DNA of 64,000 nucleotides from Gammaproteobacteria bacterium (GTDB lineage: Bacteria > Pseudomonadota > Gammaproteobacteria > Eutrophobiales > Eutrophobiaceae), in NCBI GenBank assembly GCA_021773235.1, contig JAJFKL010000011.1:1-64000 (forward strand). Reading direction: 5' to 3'. Below are positions 52,366-60,609 of this stretch, in pieces; within the stretch, counting starts at the first letter, position 1, and every line of letters starts with the position of its first letter. The notes beneath the pieces were generated by a model, which was not told where the DNA came from, searched no databases, and was given only the letters and a program-made list of their open reading frames with translations. Both the position numbers and the translations under genes were made by a program.

Positions 52366-53157
52366 ATGGGCGACACTTTAATAGCATTACTGACGAATAT
52401 CGCTATTGCCGCAGCCATTTTATTTGGTGGCATTTGGCTGGCTAAGCAAATTAAAAAATATGTTGTATTGATGATGGAAAGACGCAATGTAGATGCGTTG
52501 CTTGCTTCATTTTCCAGCAATATAGTCTATGTCGCTCTGGTCGCTTTTGTCGTTATTGCAGCACTAAGTCAACTTGGAATCCAAACCACATCATTTGTTG
52601 CCATCATTGGTGCTGCTGGTTTAGCCATTGGCTTGGCACTACAAGGTTCATTGGCTAACTTTGCATCTGGCGTAATGATTATTGCTTTTCGCCCATTTAA
52701 AGTCGGCGACTTTATCGAGGCAGGTGGTGTTGCAGGTGTTGTTGAAGGCATTCAAATTTTCTCTACTCAAATGCGTACTGGCGATAACAAAGCGATTATT
52801 ATCCCGAACGCTAACATTACAGGTAACAACATTACGAATTACTCTGCAAAAGATACCCGTCGTGTTGATATGGTTTTCGGGATTGGTTATGACGACGACA
52901 TTAAAAAAGCGAAGGATGTTTTGATGGAGTTAATTGCTGATGATGACCGAATACTAAAAGACCCTGAAGCAGTTGTTGCTGTTTCTGAACTCGCTGACAG
53001 CAGTGTTAACTTCGTTGTGCGCCCTTGGGTTAAGTCTGCCGATTACTGGGGAGTGATGTTTGATTTCACTGAGGCTGTTAAATTGCGTTTCGATAAAGAA
53101 GGTATCTCTATCCCTTACCCGCAACAAGATCTGCATTTACACAAAGTAGAAAATTAA
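52366..53157 (+). CDS. mscS: Small-conductance mechanosensitive channel (MscS)
   Basis: This 263-residue channel matches E. coli MscS in size and order: three N-terminal helices, the third with the Gly/Ala pore pattern AAGLAIGLALQGSLANFASGVMI, then the beta domain (PFKVGDFIEAGGVAGVVEGIQ, IIPNANITGNNITNYS) and the C-terminal cytoplasmic vestibule. It opens with membrane tension to release osmolytes during hypoosmotic shock. A GGAG site precedes the ATG, and an intrinsic terminator follows 22 bases after the stop. A longer MscS-like relative is encoded at 53797 on the other strand. Confidence 0.93.
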   Translation: MGDTLIALLTNIAIAAAILFGGIWLAKQIKKYVVLMMERRNVDALLASFSSNIVYVALVAFVVIAALSQLGIQTTSFVAIIGAAGLAIGLALQGSLANFASGVMIIAFRPFKVGDFIEAGGVAGVVEGIQIFSTQMRTGDNKAIIIPNANITGNNITNYSAKDTRRVDMVFGIGYDDDIKKAKDVLMELIADDDRILKDPEAVVAVSELADSSVNFVVRPWVKSADYWGVMFDFTEAVKLRFDKEGISIPYPQQDLHLHKVEN

Positions 53158-53178
53158 AAGCGTCTTAATCAAACAACC

Positions 53179-53220
53179 AGCCAACCCTTAAGTATTGGGT
53201 TGGCTAGCTTTTGTTTTTTA
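53179..53220 (+). terminator. Rho-independent terminator after mscS
   Basis: AGCCAACCC (53179-53187) pairs with GGGTTGGCT (53197-53205) around a nine-base loop, followed by AGCTTTTGTTTTTT. The stem is perfect at nine pairs. It ends the EamA-mscS transcript. Confidence 0.8.
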
Positions 53221-53253
53221 TTCAGAGAAATTGTGCTGATTTTTCCGCTTTAT

Positions 53254-53589
53254 CTATACGATCTTTTCGACCAAGAAATGATAGCTTGCCACAATTTCAT
53301 CAGCAGACTCGCCTTGCATTCCGCTAATACTATAATCACCTATCTTACCGAGATTCAAACCACCACCAACTGCTTTTCCATTTCTAACAACACCCCTTTT
53401 CACATTAAAGAGCACATTGCCTTCACTATCGCTAACGAGTCCTTGTTTTACATTCCCAAGCGTACTACCTGTTCCCATCTTGTCGCCGTCTCTGATTATT
53501 CCGGACAAAATATTTCCCAGGGCTTTACCTGAATCATCCTGGATTACACCATTTTCATAACTGACCATATTCTTACTACCCCTGACCAT
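53254..53589 (-). CDS. Small beta-repeat protein of unknown function
   Basis: The ATG at 53589, preceded by AAGG, gives 111 residues; a GTG two codons upstream is possible. The middle is four short repeats alternating 16 and 20 residues (for example NGVIQDDSGKALGNIL and QGLVSDSEGNVLFNVK), each G-hydrophobic-hydrophobic-x-D-x-x-G-x-x-LGNI-like. This resembles beta-flower or beta-hairpin repeat proteins, possibly the 4-fold beta-flower type, although I cannot confirm the fold. No signal peptide or Cys. It is flanked by the two MscS-type genes. Function unknown. Confidence 0.6.
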   Translation of the reverse strand: MVRGSKNMVSYENGVIQDDSGKALGNILSGIIRDGDKMGTGSTLGNVKQGLVSDSEGNVLFNVKRGVVRNGKAVGGGLNLGKIGDYSISGMQGESADEIVASYHFLVEKIV

Positions 53590-53796
53590 ACCCACCTTAT
53601 TATGCTGAGTCCCAATGGGGTGGTTGCCATTGGCAGCTTATTGTTTGAATTATTTTATGTACAACAAGAATATGAAATCAAGGAAAACCGAACGGCACAA
53701 GTCGCCCTATATCGCCTATATATAAGTATAAAAAGTGAAAATAAATGTAAAAAGTTTAATTTACAAACTTTTATTAAAGTGATTTCTGAAGTAAAA

Positions 53797-54855
53797 CTAG
53801 GTTTGCTCGACAGTTAAAGGTGTCTTTTTGTCCAGATCAATGTTGTGGGTTAACGGGGTTTGTAATTCGATTTTATATTCTTCTGCTGTTTCATAAGTGA
53901 TACGTTTAACCAAACACTCGACTTCCAGCATTTGGTACAGGTTTTTTAATTTATAACCAAGGCGCCAATTAACAGCATGATCGCCCGTTTCAAATACACT
54001 GATTTCAGGTTCTCGTTCTGCATTGATTGCGCTTGAAGCTTCACAAGATCGCTCCCAAACAGTTCGCAGCATGTCCTCAATTTTTTTCGCAGCGATCCCA
54101 TAACCAATATTGAAATGTACAAATTGCATCAAGCCACTCGCAGGACCTTTACTCAAGATTTCAATTTTGCTGTTTCGAATTAGCGTATTAGGTAAAACAA
54201 TATGATGGCGTGTCTTAAGGTCACGAAACGTTGTTCGAGTTAATGATGTCTGAACTACAATTGCTAAAAGATTTTGATCATCAATTTTAACAACAGCACC
54301 CGATTCTATATCACTATTATATAAAAGTATGAGCCCACTGATATTATCGGGTATCCAAACATCTTTCGTTGAAAAAACAAGTATAGCCAATACACCTAGA
54401 ACACTAGTTGCTTTAAGCCAGTCGTTCATCCCCCAAATATTAATGACTATAACAATAGACGCTATTATTGTGATCAACGTAATTAGTAATGAGAAAACTT
54501 CCGATTGATAAGTTTCAGTATGATAGTCAACACCATCTATTTCTCTTCCTCTACCAAATTTCTTTATTATGAAAATATGTAGAAGATGACTGAATATAAA
54601 CGCCAATAAAAATGTCATACCAGTTAACGATATCTGTTTACTCCAACCTTCGATAAATAAAGCAGCAACATATAAAAATATTAGAACAATATTAATAGCA
54701 CGTAAGGCATAAAGCTTGGAGCTGGCTGACTTTGAATCGCTACGTTTAAAACCCTGCACAAGAGGCCTTGAGAATAAAAACAATAACAAATTTATAGATA
54801 ACACCACATAATCAAAAGTGCTGAAATTACTCAGGCTAAAAGTCATTAATGTCAT
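53797..54855 (-). CDS. MscS-family channel protein, divergent
   Basis: This 352-residue protein has about five to six hydrophobic segments, then an MscS-like beta domain: FSTKDVWIPDNISGLILLYN, GAVVKIDDQNLLAIVVQTSL and HHIVLPNTLIRNSKIE. The pore helix region is less glycine/alanine-rich than in MscS. It is longer than MscS and may gate on other cues. It starts two bases after the stop of the site-2 protease homologue, so the two are likely co-expressed. An in-frame ATG three codons on is an alternative start. Confidence 0.82.
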   Translation of the reverse strand: MTLMTFSLSNFSTFDYVVLSINLLLFLFSRPLVQGFKRSDSKSASSKLYALRAINIVLIFLYVAALFIEGWSKQISLTGMTFLLAFIFSHLLHIFIIKKFGRGREIDGVDYHTETYQSEVFSLLITLITIIASIVIVINIWGMNDWLKATSVLGVLAILVFSTKDVWIPDNISGLILLYNSDIESGAVVKIDDQNLLAIVVQTSLTRTTFRDLKTRHHIVLPNTLIRNSKIEILSKGPASGLMQFVHFNIGYGIAAKKIEDMLRTVWERSCEASSAINAEREPEISVFETGDHAVNWRLGYKLKNLYQMLEVECLVKRITYETAEEYKIELQTPLTHNIDLDKKTPLTVEQT

Positions 54856-54857
54856 AA

Positions 54858-55508
54858 TTAAGTTATTATTGAGAACATGATTTGTTGAAAACCAAAAATA
54901 AGTGGCCCTATTATTTTAAATAAAACACCACTGACTAATAATAAGACAAGAACAATTAAACCATAAGGTTCAATTTTCGCATACCGTGATGCAATAGGTT
55001 CTGGTAACAGTGAGAAAACTACGCGACTGCCATCTAATGGTGGTAGCGGAAATAGATTAAGAATCATCAACAAACTATTAATTACAATACCTGCCCAAGC
55101 CATTATAGTTAGAATATGCGCGACTGAGTTACCTTGATCCGCAGCAGTAATAAATAATTTGGCAACAAGCAACCAAAAAGCAATCATTAGCAAGTTTGCA
55201 CATGGACCAGCTAATGCTACCAATGCAATATCGCGCTTTTTATTATTAAGCTGATTCCAGTTTACCGGTACTGGCTTTGCCCACCCAAATATAAACCCAC
55301 TGGCAAAGAACATAATCAACGGCACCACGACGGTACCAACTGGATCAATATGCTTTAGTGGATTAATCGACAACCTTCCCATGTCTTTTGCCGTTGAGTC
55401 TCCCAGCATCATGGCAGCCCAGCCATGTCCTACTTCATGTAAAGTGACTGCAAAAAGTACCGGGACACTCCAGACAAGGATTTGATAAAAAACAGAAAGT
55501 TCAGACAT
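54858..55508 (-). CDS. Site-2 protease (M50) family membrane protein
   Basis: This 216-residue integral membrane metalloprotease homologue has HEVGH in AVTLHEVGHGWAAMMLGD and the second zinc-ligand motif in NLFPLPPLDGSRVV. A conserved FGWAKPVPVN follows the first motif, typical of the short M50B group (S2P/M50B family) with no PDZ or CBS domain. Its substrate is unknown. The downstream gene two bases later encodes an MscS-type channel. It lies 38 bases downstream of ttcA on the same strand and may belong to the same transcript. Confidence 0.87.
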   Translation of the reverse strand: MSELSVFYQILVWSVPVLFAVTLHEVGHGWAAMMLGDSTAKDMGRLSINPLKHIDPVGTVVVPLIMFFASGFIFGWAKPVPVNWNQLNNKKRDIALVALAGPCANLLMIAFWLLVAKLFITAADQGNSVAHILTIMAWAGIVINSLLMILNLFPLPPLDGSRVVFSLLPEPIASRYAKIEPYGLIVLVLLLVSGVLFKIIGPLIFGFQQIMFSIIT

Positions 55509-55545
55509 GTATTAATTGAAAATAATATTTGGCTAGAAAATATTT

Positions 55546-56394
55546 CTAATCCTGTGGGCCAAGTAACCACGCGTCGGTGTCGGGTGATTGTTCAGATTGA
55601 ATTGCGCCCAATTGGTCAAACTCAAAAGCATCGGTATCCAATAAATGTGATGGGACAATGTTTTGTATACTGGTAAATATCGATTCTACCCTGCCAGGCT
55701 TTTGTGTATTCCATTCAGACAACATTTTCTTAATAGCTTGTCGCTGCATATTGTCTTGCGACCCGCATAAGGTACAAGGAATAATTGGAAAAACCTTTTC
55801 TTCGGAATAAGATTTTATATCTTTTTCAGCACAATAGGCCAATGGGCGAATCACAACATTCTCACCATCGTCACTTAATAACTTTGCTGGCATTGATTTT
55901 AGCTTGCCACCGTAAAACATATTTAAAAATAAGGTTTCAATAATATCTTCGCGATGATGCCCTAGGGCTATTTTTGTATATCCCTGCTCTTTAGCAAAAC
56001 GATAAATAATGCCCCTACGCAAGCGAGAACATAAACCACAATATGTTTTATTCTCAGGGATAACACGCTTAACAACGCTGTAGGTGTCTTCTTCAATAAT
56101 ATGATATTCAATACCAAGCGCATCAAGGTAATCAGGTAAGACATGTTCAGGGAAACCGGGTTGTTTTTGATCGAGATTAACAGCGATCAATTCAAACTCT
56201 ACCGGTGCATTTCTCTGCAAGCTTTGCAGGATATCTAACATCGTATAAGAATCAGCACCACCTGACAGACAAACCATAACTCTGTCACCGGCTTCTATCA
56301 TATTAAAATCGGCGATGGCACGACCGACATTGCGTCGTAAGCGTTTTTGTAACTTATCGTGGCTATACTTTTCTTTACGTTGTACGGCTTGCAT
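55546..56394 (-). CDS. ttcA: tRNA 2-thiocytidine synthase TtcA
   Basis: TtcA thiolates C32 of some tRNAs using ATP and a 4Fe-4S cluster. The 282-residue product (ATG at 56394) matches E. coli TtcA: PP-loop [32 protein letters not shown], cluster/cysteine motifs [10 protein letters not shown] and [28 protein letters not shown]. The PP-loop has Ala where E. coli has Lys (SGGKDS), a position that varies among PP-loop proteins. I rejected the longer start because the chosen ATG lies one base after the upstream gene's stop. The C-terminal 25 residues are an extension. Confidence 0.93.
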   Translation of the reverse strand: MQAVQRKEKYSHDKLQKRLRRNVGRAIADFNMIEAGDRVMVCLSGGADSYTMLDILQSLQRNAPVEFELIAVNLDQKQPGFPEHVLPDYLDALGIEYHIIEEDTYSVVKRVIPENKTYCGLCSRLRRGIIYRFAKEQGYTKIALGHHREDIIETLFLNMFYGGKLKSMPAKLLSDDGENVVIRPLAYCAEKDIKSYSEEKVFPIIPCTLCGSQDNMQRQAIKKMLSEWNTQKPGRVESIFTSIQNIVPSHLLDTDAFEFDQLGAIQSEQSPDTDAWLLGPQD

Positions 56395-56395
56395 C

Positions 56396-56788
56396 TTATG
56401 CTTGGCCACCTGCTCCGGTGCAGGGATAATTTTTTGTAAGTGCTTCCAAAGCCAATGTTTGTGCTGGTTCTTTAGAACGTGAAGATTGCTTACGCAAATA
56501 AGCAATGACGTCATCTGTCACTTCTTCTTTCGGGTTCAGTTGTGGATTTATGCAAAAAAATGGCGCGCTTTGTTCTGCTTGATGCAACTGCATGACGGTT
56601 AAGACTAGACCAACAACATACTGCATACAGCCAGAATTTGGAGCACCTGGAACTGAACCTTGCTCGCAGCTATCAAGAAGTTCTCCTGCCGTCAATAATT
56701 CAGGCTCTTCTTCCTCTGCTAGTACTACATTTGAATTAAGCAGTACTATGCTTAGTGAAATTAATATCGCTTTCTTTATCAAACTCAT
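56396..56788 (-). CDS. Exported Rap1a/Tai-like protein
   Basis: This 130-residue protein has a signal peptide (cut near VLAEEEEP). The mature part shows the Rap1a/Tai immunity-protein pattern: [46 protein letters not shown] and ALTKNYPC, with four or more conserved cysteines for disulfides. Classic members neutralise T6SS peptidoglycan-amidase effectors in the periplasm, but this domain is also widespread without effectors. No effector is adjacent. Its stop is one base before the ttcA start. Confidence 0.78.
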   Translation of the reverse strand: MSLIKKAILISLSIVLLNSNVVLAEEEEPELLTAGELLDSCEQGSVPGAPNSGCMQYVVGLVLTVMQLHQAEQSAPFFCINPQLNPKEEVTDDVIAYLRKQSSRSKEPAQTLALEALTKNYPCTGAGGQA

Positions 56789-56852
56789 TTCTCTTCCTCA
56801 GTAAATTCGCCAAAGGCGCCGTAGTTTATCACTATCCGGAGTAATTATTCCG

Positions 56853-57455
56853 TCAAAATGATGACCCTGGTTGTATTAAAAATTCCAACTCATCCGCACT
56901 GGAAAGTCGATTTAACACTTTGTTTCGATGGGGGAAACGACGAAATCGTTCAATAATTTCTTTGTGCTTTTCGGCAAACTGCAAATACCCATTAAACCCA
57001 CCCTTCAACTCTTCAGGCACTTCAAATAGAAGCTTCTGAAACAATGCTACACATTGACTCTGGTTATCCAAATTCTCGGAATGTTCCAGCGGCATGTAAT
57101 AGAAGACCCTTTCGGTAAAATGCAATGAGCTATCATAATTTTTTCCAATGCCTTCTAATGCAATTTTCAAAGCCTTACTGTCTTGTGAAAAAGCATCTGG
57201 ACTATCACGATTAATGACTCGCGAAAATTGATCTAGAACTATAATCAGTGCCAATTGGCCTTTGATACTGTTTGACCAGTCACTCAGCTCATCGTTAATT
57301 GCTAATTGATATAGTTCTCCAAATCGTTCCTTTATATCAAGATCCGCATTAGCATCCTTTCCCCACCACAAGCCAGATTGTTGCCTTATGATATCTTTTT
57401 GATCGGCCTCGGTTCCAAACCAGAAGCTAAGTACTTCATTAATGTCGTCAATCAA
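56853..57455 (-). CDS. DUF924 family protein
   Basis: This 200-residue soluble alpha-helical protein matches DUF924, a TPR-like family: INEVLSFWFG, LWWGKDANADLDIKERFG, LALIIVLDQFSRVINRDSPDAF, ERVFYYMPLEHSENL and RFRRFPHRNKVL. The tryptophans and the DQFSR and PHRN motifs are the family signature. It has no known biochemical function. It lies 64 bases upstream of the Rap1a/Tai-like gene and 22 bases downstream of a small membrane protein gene. Confidence 0.9.
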   Translation of the reverse strand: MIDDINEVLSFWFGTEADQKDIIRQQSGLWWGKDANADLDIKERFGELYQLAINDELSDWSNSIKGQLALIIVLDQFSRVINRDSPDAFSQDSKALKIALEGIGKNYDSSLHFTERVFYYMPLEHSENLDNQSQCVALFQKLLFEVPEELKGGFNGYLQFAEKHKEIIERFRRFPHRNKVLNRLSSADELEFLIQPGSSF

Positions 57456-57477
57456 TTTATATCTCTAATACCAAGTA

Positions 57478-57666
57478 TTAGCCGCTTACCAATGCAATTA
57501 ATACAATAACAAATAATACTACTGCACCAATGGGTATTAATGCGCCTTTCCAATCCGGGTTTTCTACCTGTTGACTATTCTCCATCTCTTTCTTCGCGCC
57601 AGGCCAAAAGAAAAACAGGATCGCAATCATAACAATGACTAATGTGACTTGTTCCCAAACTGGCAT
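57478..57666 (-). CDS. Small two-helix membrane protein
   Basis: This 62-residue protein has an N-terminal membrane helix (about 5-22), a charged loop (KKEMENSQQVENPDWKG) and a second helix (about 42-60). The size and predicted topology fit a small inner-membrane protein; I do not recognise a family. It is 22 bases upstream of the DUF924 gene and divergent from the Kef-type antiporter across 158 bases. Confidence 0.6.
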   Translation of the reverse strand: MPVWEQVTLVIVMIAILFFFWPGAKKEMENSQQVENPDWKGALIPIGAVVLFVIVLIALVSG

Positions 57667-57824
57667 AGTTGTCTAATCCTTCTGTTCATTAATTACTAAA
57701 ATAGGTTAATCAGTATAACTTTGATTCTACTAGGGTCACAGACTATCAAAGTCTTTTTTAAAGACTCTTTTAATTACATGCTTTAACCTTGATAATTACT
57801 ATAAGAAATTAAATATAACTCTTT

Positions 57825-59798
57825 ATGGATCATACCGCTCTCAATGAAGGCCTGACCTTACTGGCAATATCTTTACTCGTCGTTTGGTTGCTTAAGCGAG
57901 TTAAGCTTCCGCCAATATTGGGCTATCTATTTGTCGGTGTATTAGTCGGACCATATTCACTAGGGTGGTTACCAGAGGGTGAACATATTAAAACCCTGGC
58001 TGAGATTGGTGTGGTGTTTCTACTATTTATGGTTGGTCTCGAATTCTCATTATCAAGACTAATAGCGATGCGAGCCACTGTATTTGGACTTGGTAGTTGT
58101 CAGGTCATTATTTCAACCTTATCCGGTGGGTTTATTGCCTGGCTAACCGGAATAGAATGGCAAGCTGCATTGATCGTCGGGGGTGCACTGGCGCTTTCTT
58201 CGACAGCAATTGTTGCCAAGCAATTAACTGATCAACTGGAAATGCAGGCACGCCATGGTCAATTAACAATAGCGATTTTGCTTTTTCAGGATTTGGCGGT
58301 CGTACCATTCTTGGTCATTATTCCAATTCTATCGATGGGTCATGATCAATCATTAATCCAGCCTATGCTAATCGCAATAGGCCAAGGAATTTTTGCAATT
58401 TTTATTATGCTCCAGGTAGGTCGTTGGTTATTAAGGCCTTTTTATCATCTGGTAGCAAGAGCTCATTCAGCCGAAATATTCACACTCGCGACATTATTTA
58501 TTGCCTTAACTGCCGCATGGCTTACCAACCAGCTTGGGCTCTCGCTGGCGCTAGGGGCTTTTCTGGCGGGACTAATGCTTAGTGAAACAGAATACAAGCA
58601 TCAGATAGAAGCTGATATACGACCGTTTAGGGACGTCCTGATGGGGCTATTTTTTATTAGTGTTGGTGCTCAATTAGATGTCTCGATCATTTTTAGAGAG
58701 TGGTTCTGGATAGGACTTTTAACAGCAGGTTTAATTGTCGGCAAAGGCGCAGTAATCGCCATCTTAACCCGTCTTTTGGGATATGAATTACCCGTTGCTT
58801 TTCGGACTGGCTTAATACTTGGACAGGCTGGTGAATTTGGTTTTGCGATCCTTATGGTTGCTATAAGTAATAGTTTATTAACATTAGAAGAAACACAACC
58901 CATCATTGCGGCAGCGTTGTTAAGTATGCTAATAACGCCAATACTAATCCGTTATAACGGGCGGATCACAGAAACCTTATTTCGTGGAACCTATAAAGCG
59001 GGATTAAATGCACCCACAAAAGAACTTAACTCGGCTTGCGAAACATTATCAGGGCACGTGATTATTTGTGGTTTTGGTCGTATTGGACAAAACCTCGCCA
59101 ATATCCTCCGAGAAATGAACATTCCATACGTTGCTTTGGATTTAGATCACAGCTTAATACAAGAGGCTTGGGAAGCAGGGGAAAATGTATTTTACGGTGA
59201 TAGTACCCGTGCTGAAATACTTAAAAAAGCAGAGTTAGTTCGGGCAAGCGCATTGATTATTACTTTTGATGATGCCTTGATAGCAGAGCATATAATTAAA
59301 AGTGCACGCCAAATTAATACAGACATCCCAATTGTTGTTCGCTGTAAGGATGATCAGTACATGGATAATTTACATAGTGTTGGTGCGAGCAATGTCGTTC
59401 CTGAAAGCTTTGAAGCCAGCATGATGCTTGCTATTCATGTGCTACAACACATGGGGTTATCAACAGACAAATCATTAGCCTTTGTCGCGCAAGCGAGAGA
59501 AGATGGTTATCGGCAATTACGCGGTTATTTTCGTGGCGAAGAATCATTAGGTATGGACGAACCCGATGCATTGAGATTACATACTGTAATATTATCACCT
59601 GATAGTTATGCGGTAGGTAAATCAATAGAAAATATACGTCTTGACAAAATTAATACCACGATCTTATCTGTAAGGCGAGGTCGAGATAGGCTTGGCTCAT
59701 TCGACAATTCCTTCCAATTTGAAATTGGCGATGCAGTTGTCATTGAAGGTATACAAAGTGCAGTATTAAATGCTGAAAAAAAATTATTGCGAGGCTGA
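57825..59798 (+). CDS. Monovalent cation:proton antiporter-2 with TrkA domains (Kef/YbaL type)
   Basis: This 657-residue protein has an N-terminal CPA2 membrane domain of about 12-13 helices (LPPILGYLFVGVLVGPYSLG, FLLFMVGLEFSLSRL, ALSSTAIVAKQLTD, GQAGEFGFAILMV), then a TrkA-N nucleotide-binding domain (HVIICGFGRIGQNLANILRE) and a TrkA-C domain. It probably couples potassium or sodium efflux to proton uptake, gated by NAD(H) or glutathione adducts in the KefB/C style. No KefF/KefG ancillary subunit is adjacent. Length and domain order fit YbaL/KefB. It is monocistronic. Confidence 0.9.
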   Translation: MDHTALNEGLTLLAISLLVVWLLKRVKLPPILGYLFVGVLVGPYSLGWLPEGEHIKTLAEIGVVFLLFMVGLEFSLSRLIAMRATVFGLGSCQVIISTLSGGFIAWLTGIEWQAALIVGGALALSSTAIVAKQLTDQLEMQARHGQLTIAILLFQDLAVVPFLVIIPILSMGHDQSLIQPMLIAIGQGIFAIFIMLQVGRWLLRPFYHLVARAHSAEIFTLATLFIALTAAWLTNQLGLSLALGAFLAGLMLSETEYKHQIEADIRPFRDVLMGLFFISVGAQLDVSIIFREWFWIGLLTAGLIVGKGAVIAILTRLLGYELPVAFRTGLILGQAGEFGFAILMVAISNSLLTLEETQPIIAAALLSMLITPILIRYNGRITETLFRGTYKAGLNAPTKELNSACETLSGHVIICGFGRIGQNLANILREMNIPYVALDLDHSLIQEAWEAGENVFYGDSTRAEILKKAELVRASALIITFDDALIAEHIIKSARQINTDIPIVVRCKDDQYMDNLHSVGASNVVPESFEASMMLAIHVLQHMGLSTDKSLAFVAQAREDGYRQLRGYFRGEESLGMDEPDALRLHTVILSPDSYAVGKSIENIRLDKINTTILSVRRGRDRLGSFDNSFQFEIGDAVVIEGIQSAVLNAEKKLLRG

Positions 59799-59804
59799 TA
59801 TTGC

Positions 59805-59989
59805 CTGCATGGATGCACGACTGCAAGGACGCAGGAGGTAGAACGACTCAGGAGACAAAGTCGAGGTACTTAGAAATCGCATAAAGCGCCTACTGTTGGT
59901 GTCAGGAACGAAATTTCTAAGACTCCATCATGTATCAGGAACTAATCAAGGAGATTACATCCATGTTCATCACCGAGTTTTTCTCCTTG
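59805..59989. repeat. Palindromic repeat unit and two further inverted repeats
   Basis: TGCAT-GG-ATGCA (59806-59817), then CGAC, CAAGGACG, AGGAGG and CGAC, resemble the CATGGATG-type units near the tmRNA and at 51309. After it come CTTAGAAAT/ATTTCTAAG (59869-59877 and 59913-59921) and CAAGGAGA/TCTCCTTG (59947-59954 and 59982-59989). The 214-base spacer after the Kef-type gene is thus mostly palindromes. One could serve as terminator, but no strong T-run is present. No gene is seen in the spacer. Confidence 0.5.
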
Positions 59990-60012
59990 GTTCCGACTAT
60001 TTTAGAGCTACC

Positions 60013-60354
60013 TTAATTAATAATATCGGCATTTACAGCATCAAGTTTACCATCAGCTACTGACTCATCAAATTGATCTGCAACGCGCACTACGATTATA
60101 GAATCGCGATAGAAGTCAGAATGTATCGGTACACGAACTTTTATTGCAGCACGTTCGCCACCTCTACCATCATTATAAATGACGACTTCATCATCATTAA
60201 TAAACCGTGAATTGAATTCCATCCGACCATCCTCATAAACTAACAAAGTATTATCGGGCTCGGAAGATTCAACAACATTGCTAATTGTTGATGTACAAGC
60301 CGTACTGGATAGAATAATGACTAAAAATGAGATAAGTTTGTAATATTTTTTCAT
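60013..60354 (-). CDS. Small lipoprotein of unknown function
   Basis: This 113-residue protein has a lipobox STAC (Cys20) after a short hydrophobic segment, so it is probably an outer- or inner-membrane lipoprotein. The mature part has NTLLVYEDGRMEFNSRFINDD and VVIYNDGRGG, two similar Tyr-x-DGR strands that suggest a small beta-rich domain. No known family is recognised. It lies downstream of the M50/HlyD pair on the same strand across a 255-base AT-rich spacer that shows no gene or clear terminator. Confidence 0.65.
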   Translation of the reverse strand: MKKYYKLISFLVIILSSTACTSTISNVVESSEPDNTLLVYEDGRMEFNSRFINDDEVVIYNDGRGGERAAIKVRVPIHSDFYRDSIIVVRVADQFDESVADGKLDAVNADIIN

Positions 60355-60609
60355 ATATTTTACATATAGTTGTGAGACATATTTAAACTATATAATAAAT
60401 ATATAAAAATGCTGTGTGCTGATTCACATAATGAATCAATGACATGAGAACTGTGTCTCGTTTCATACTAAATGAGTGTGATGAAGATAACGTTTATGCT
60501 CACGAATAAAACATAAACATACACATTAATTTTATTTTTTATTCTTTAATCGTTAATTAATAACACAAATCAAATAACGTACAATTTTCATTACTTATTT
60601 AACATATAA

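Noticed and set aside
53602-53817. 71-codon reading frame on the plus strand between MscS-type genes
   Set aside because: Overlaps the 3' end of the opposite-strand channel gene, composition is random-looking and no ribosome site is evident.
55546-56394. Ala instead of Lys in the TtcA PP-loop as a loss-of-function sign
   Set aside because: The x in SGGxDS is variable across PP-loop enzymes and all cysteine motifs are intact.
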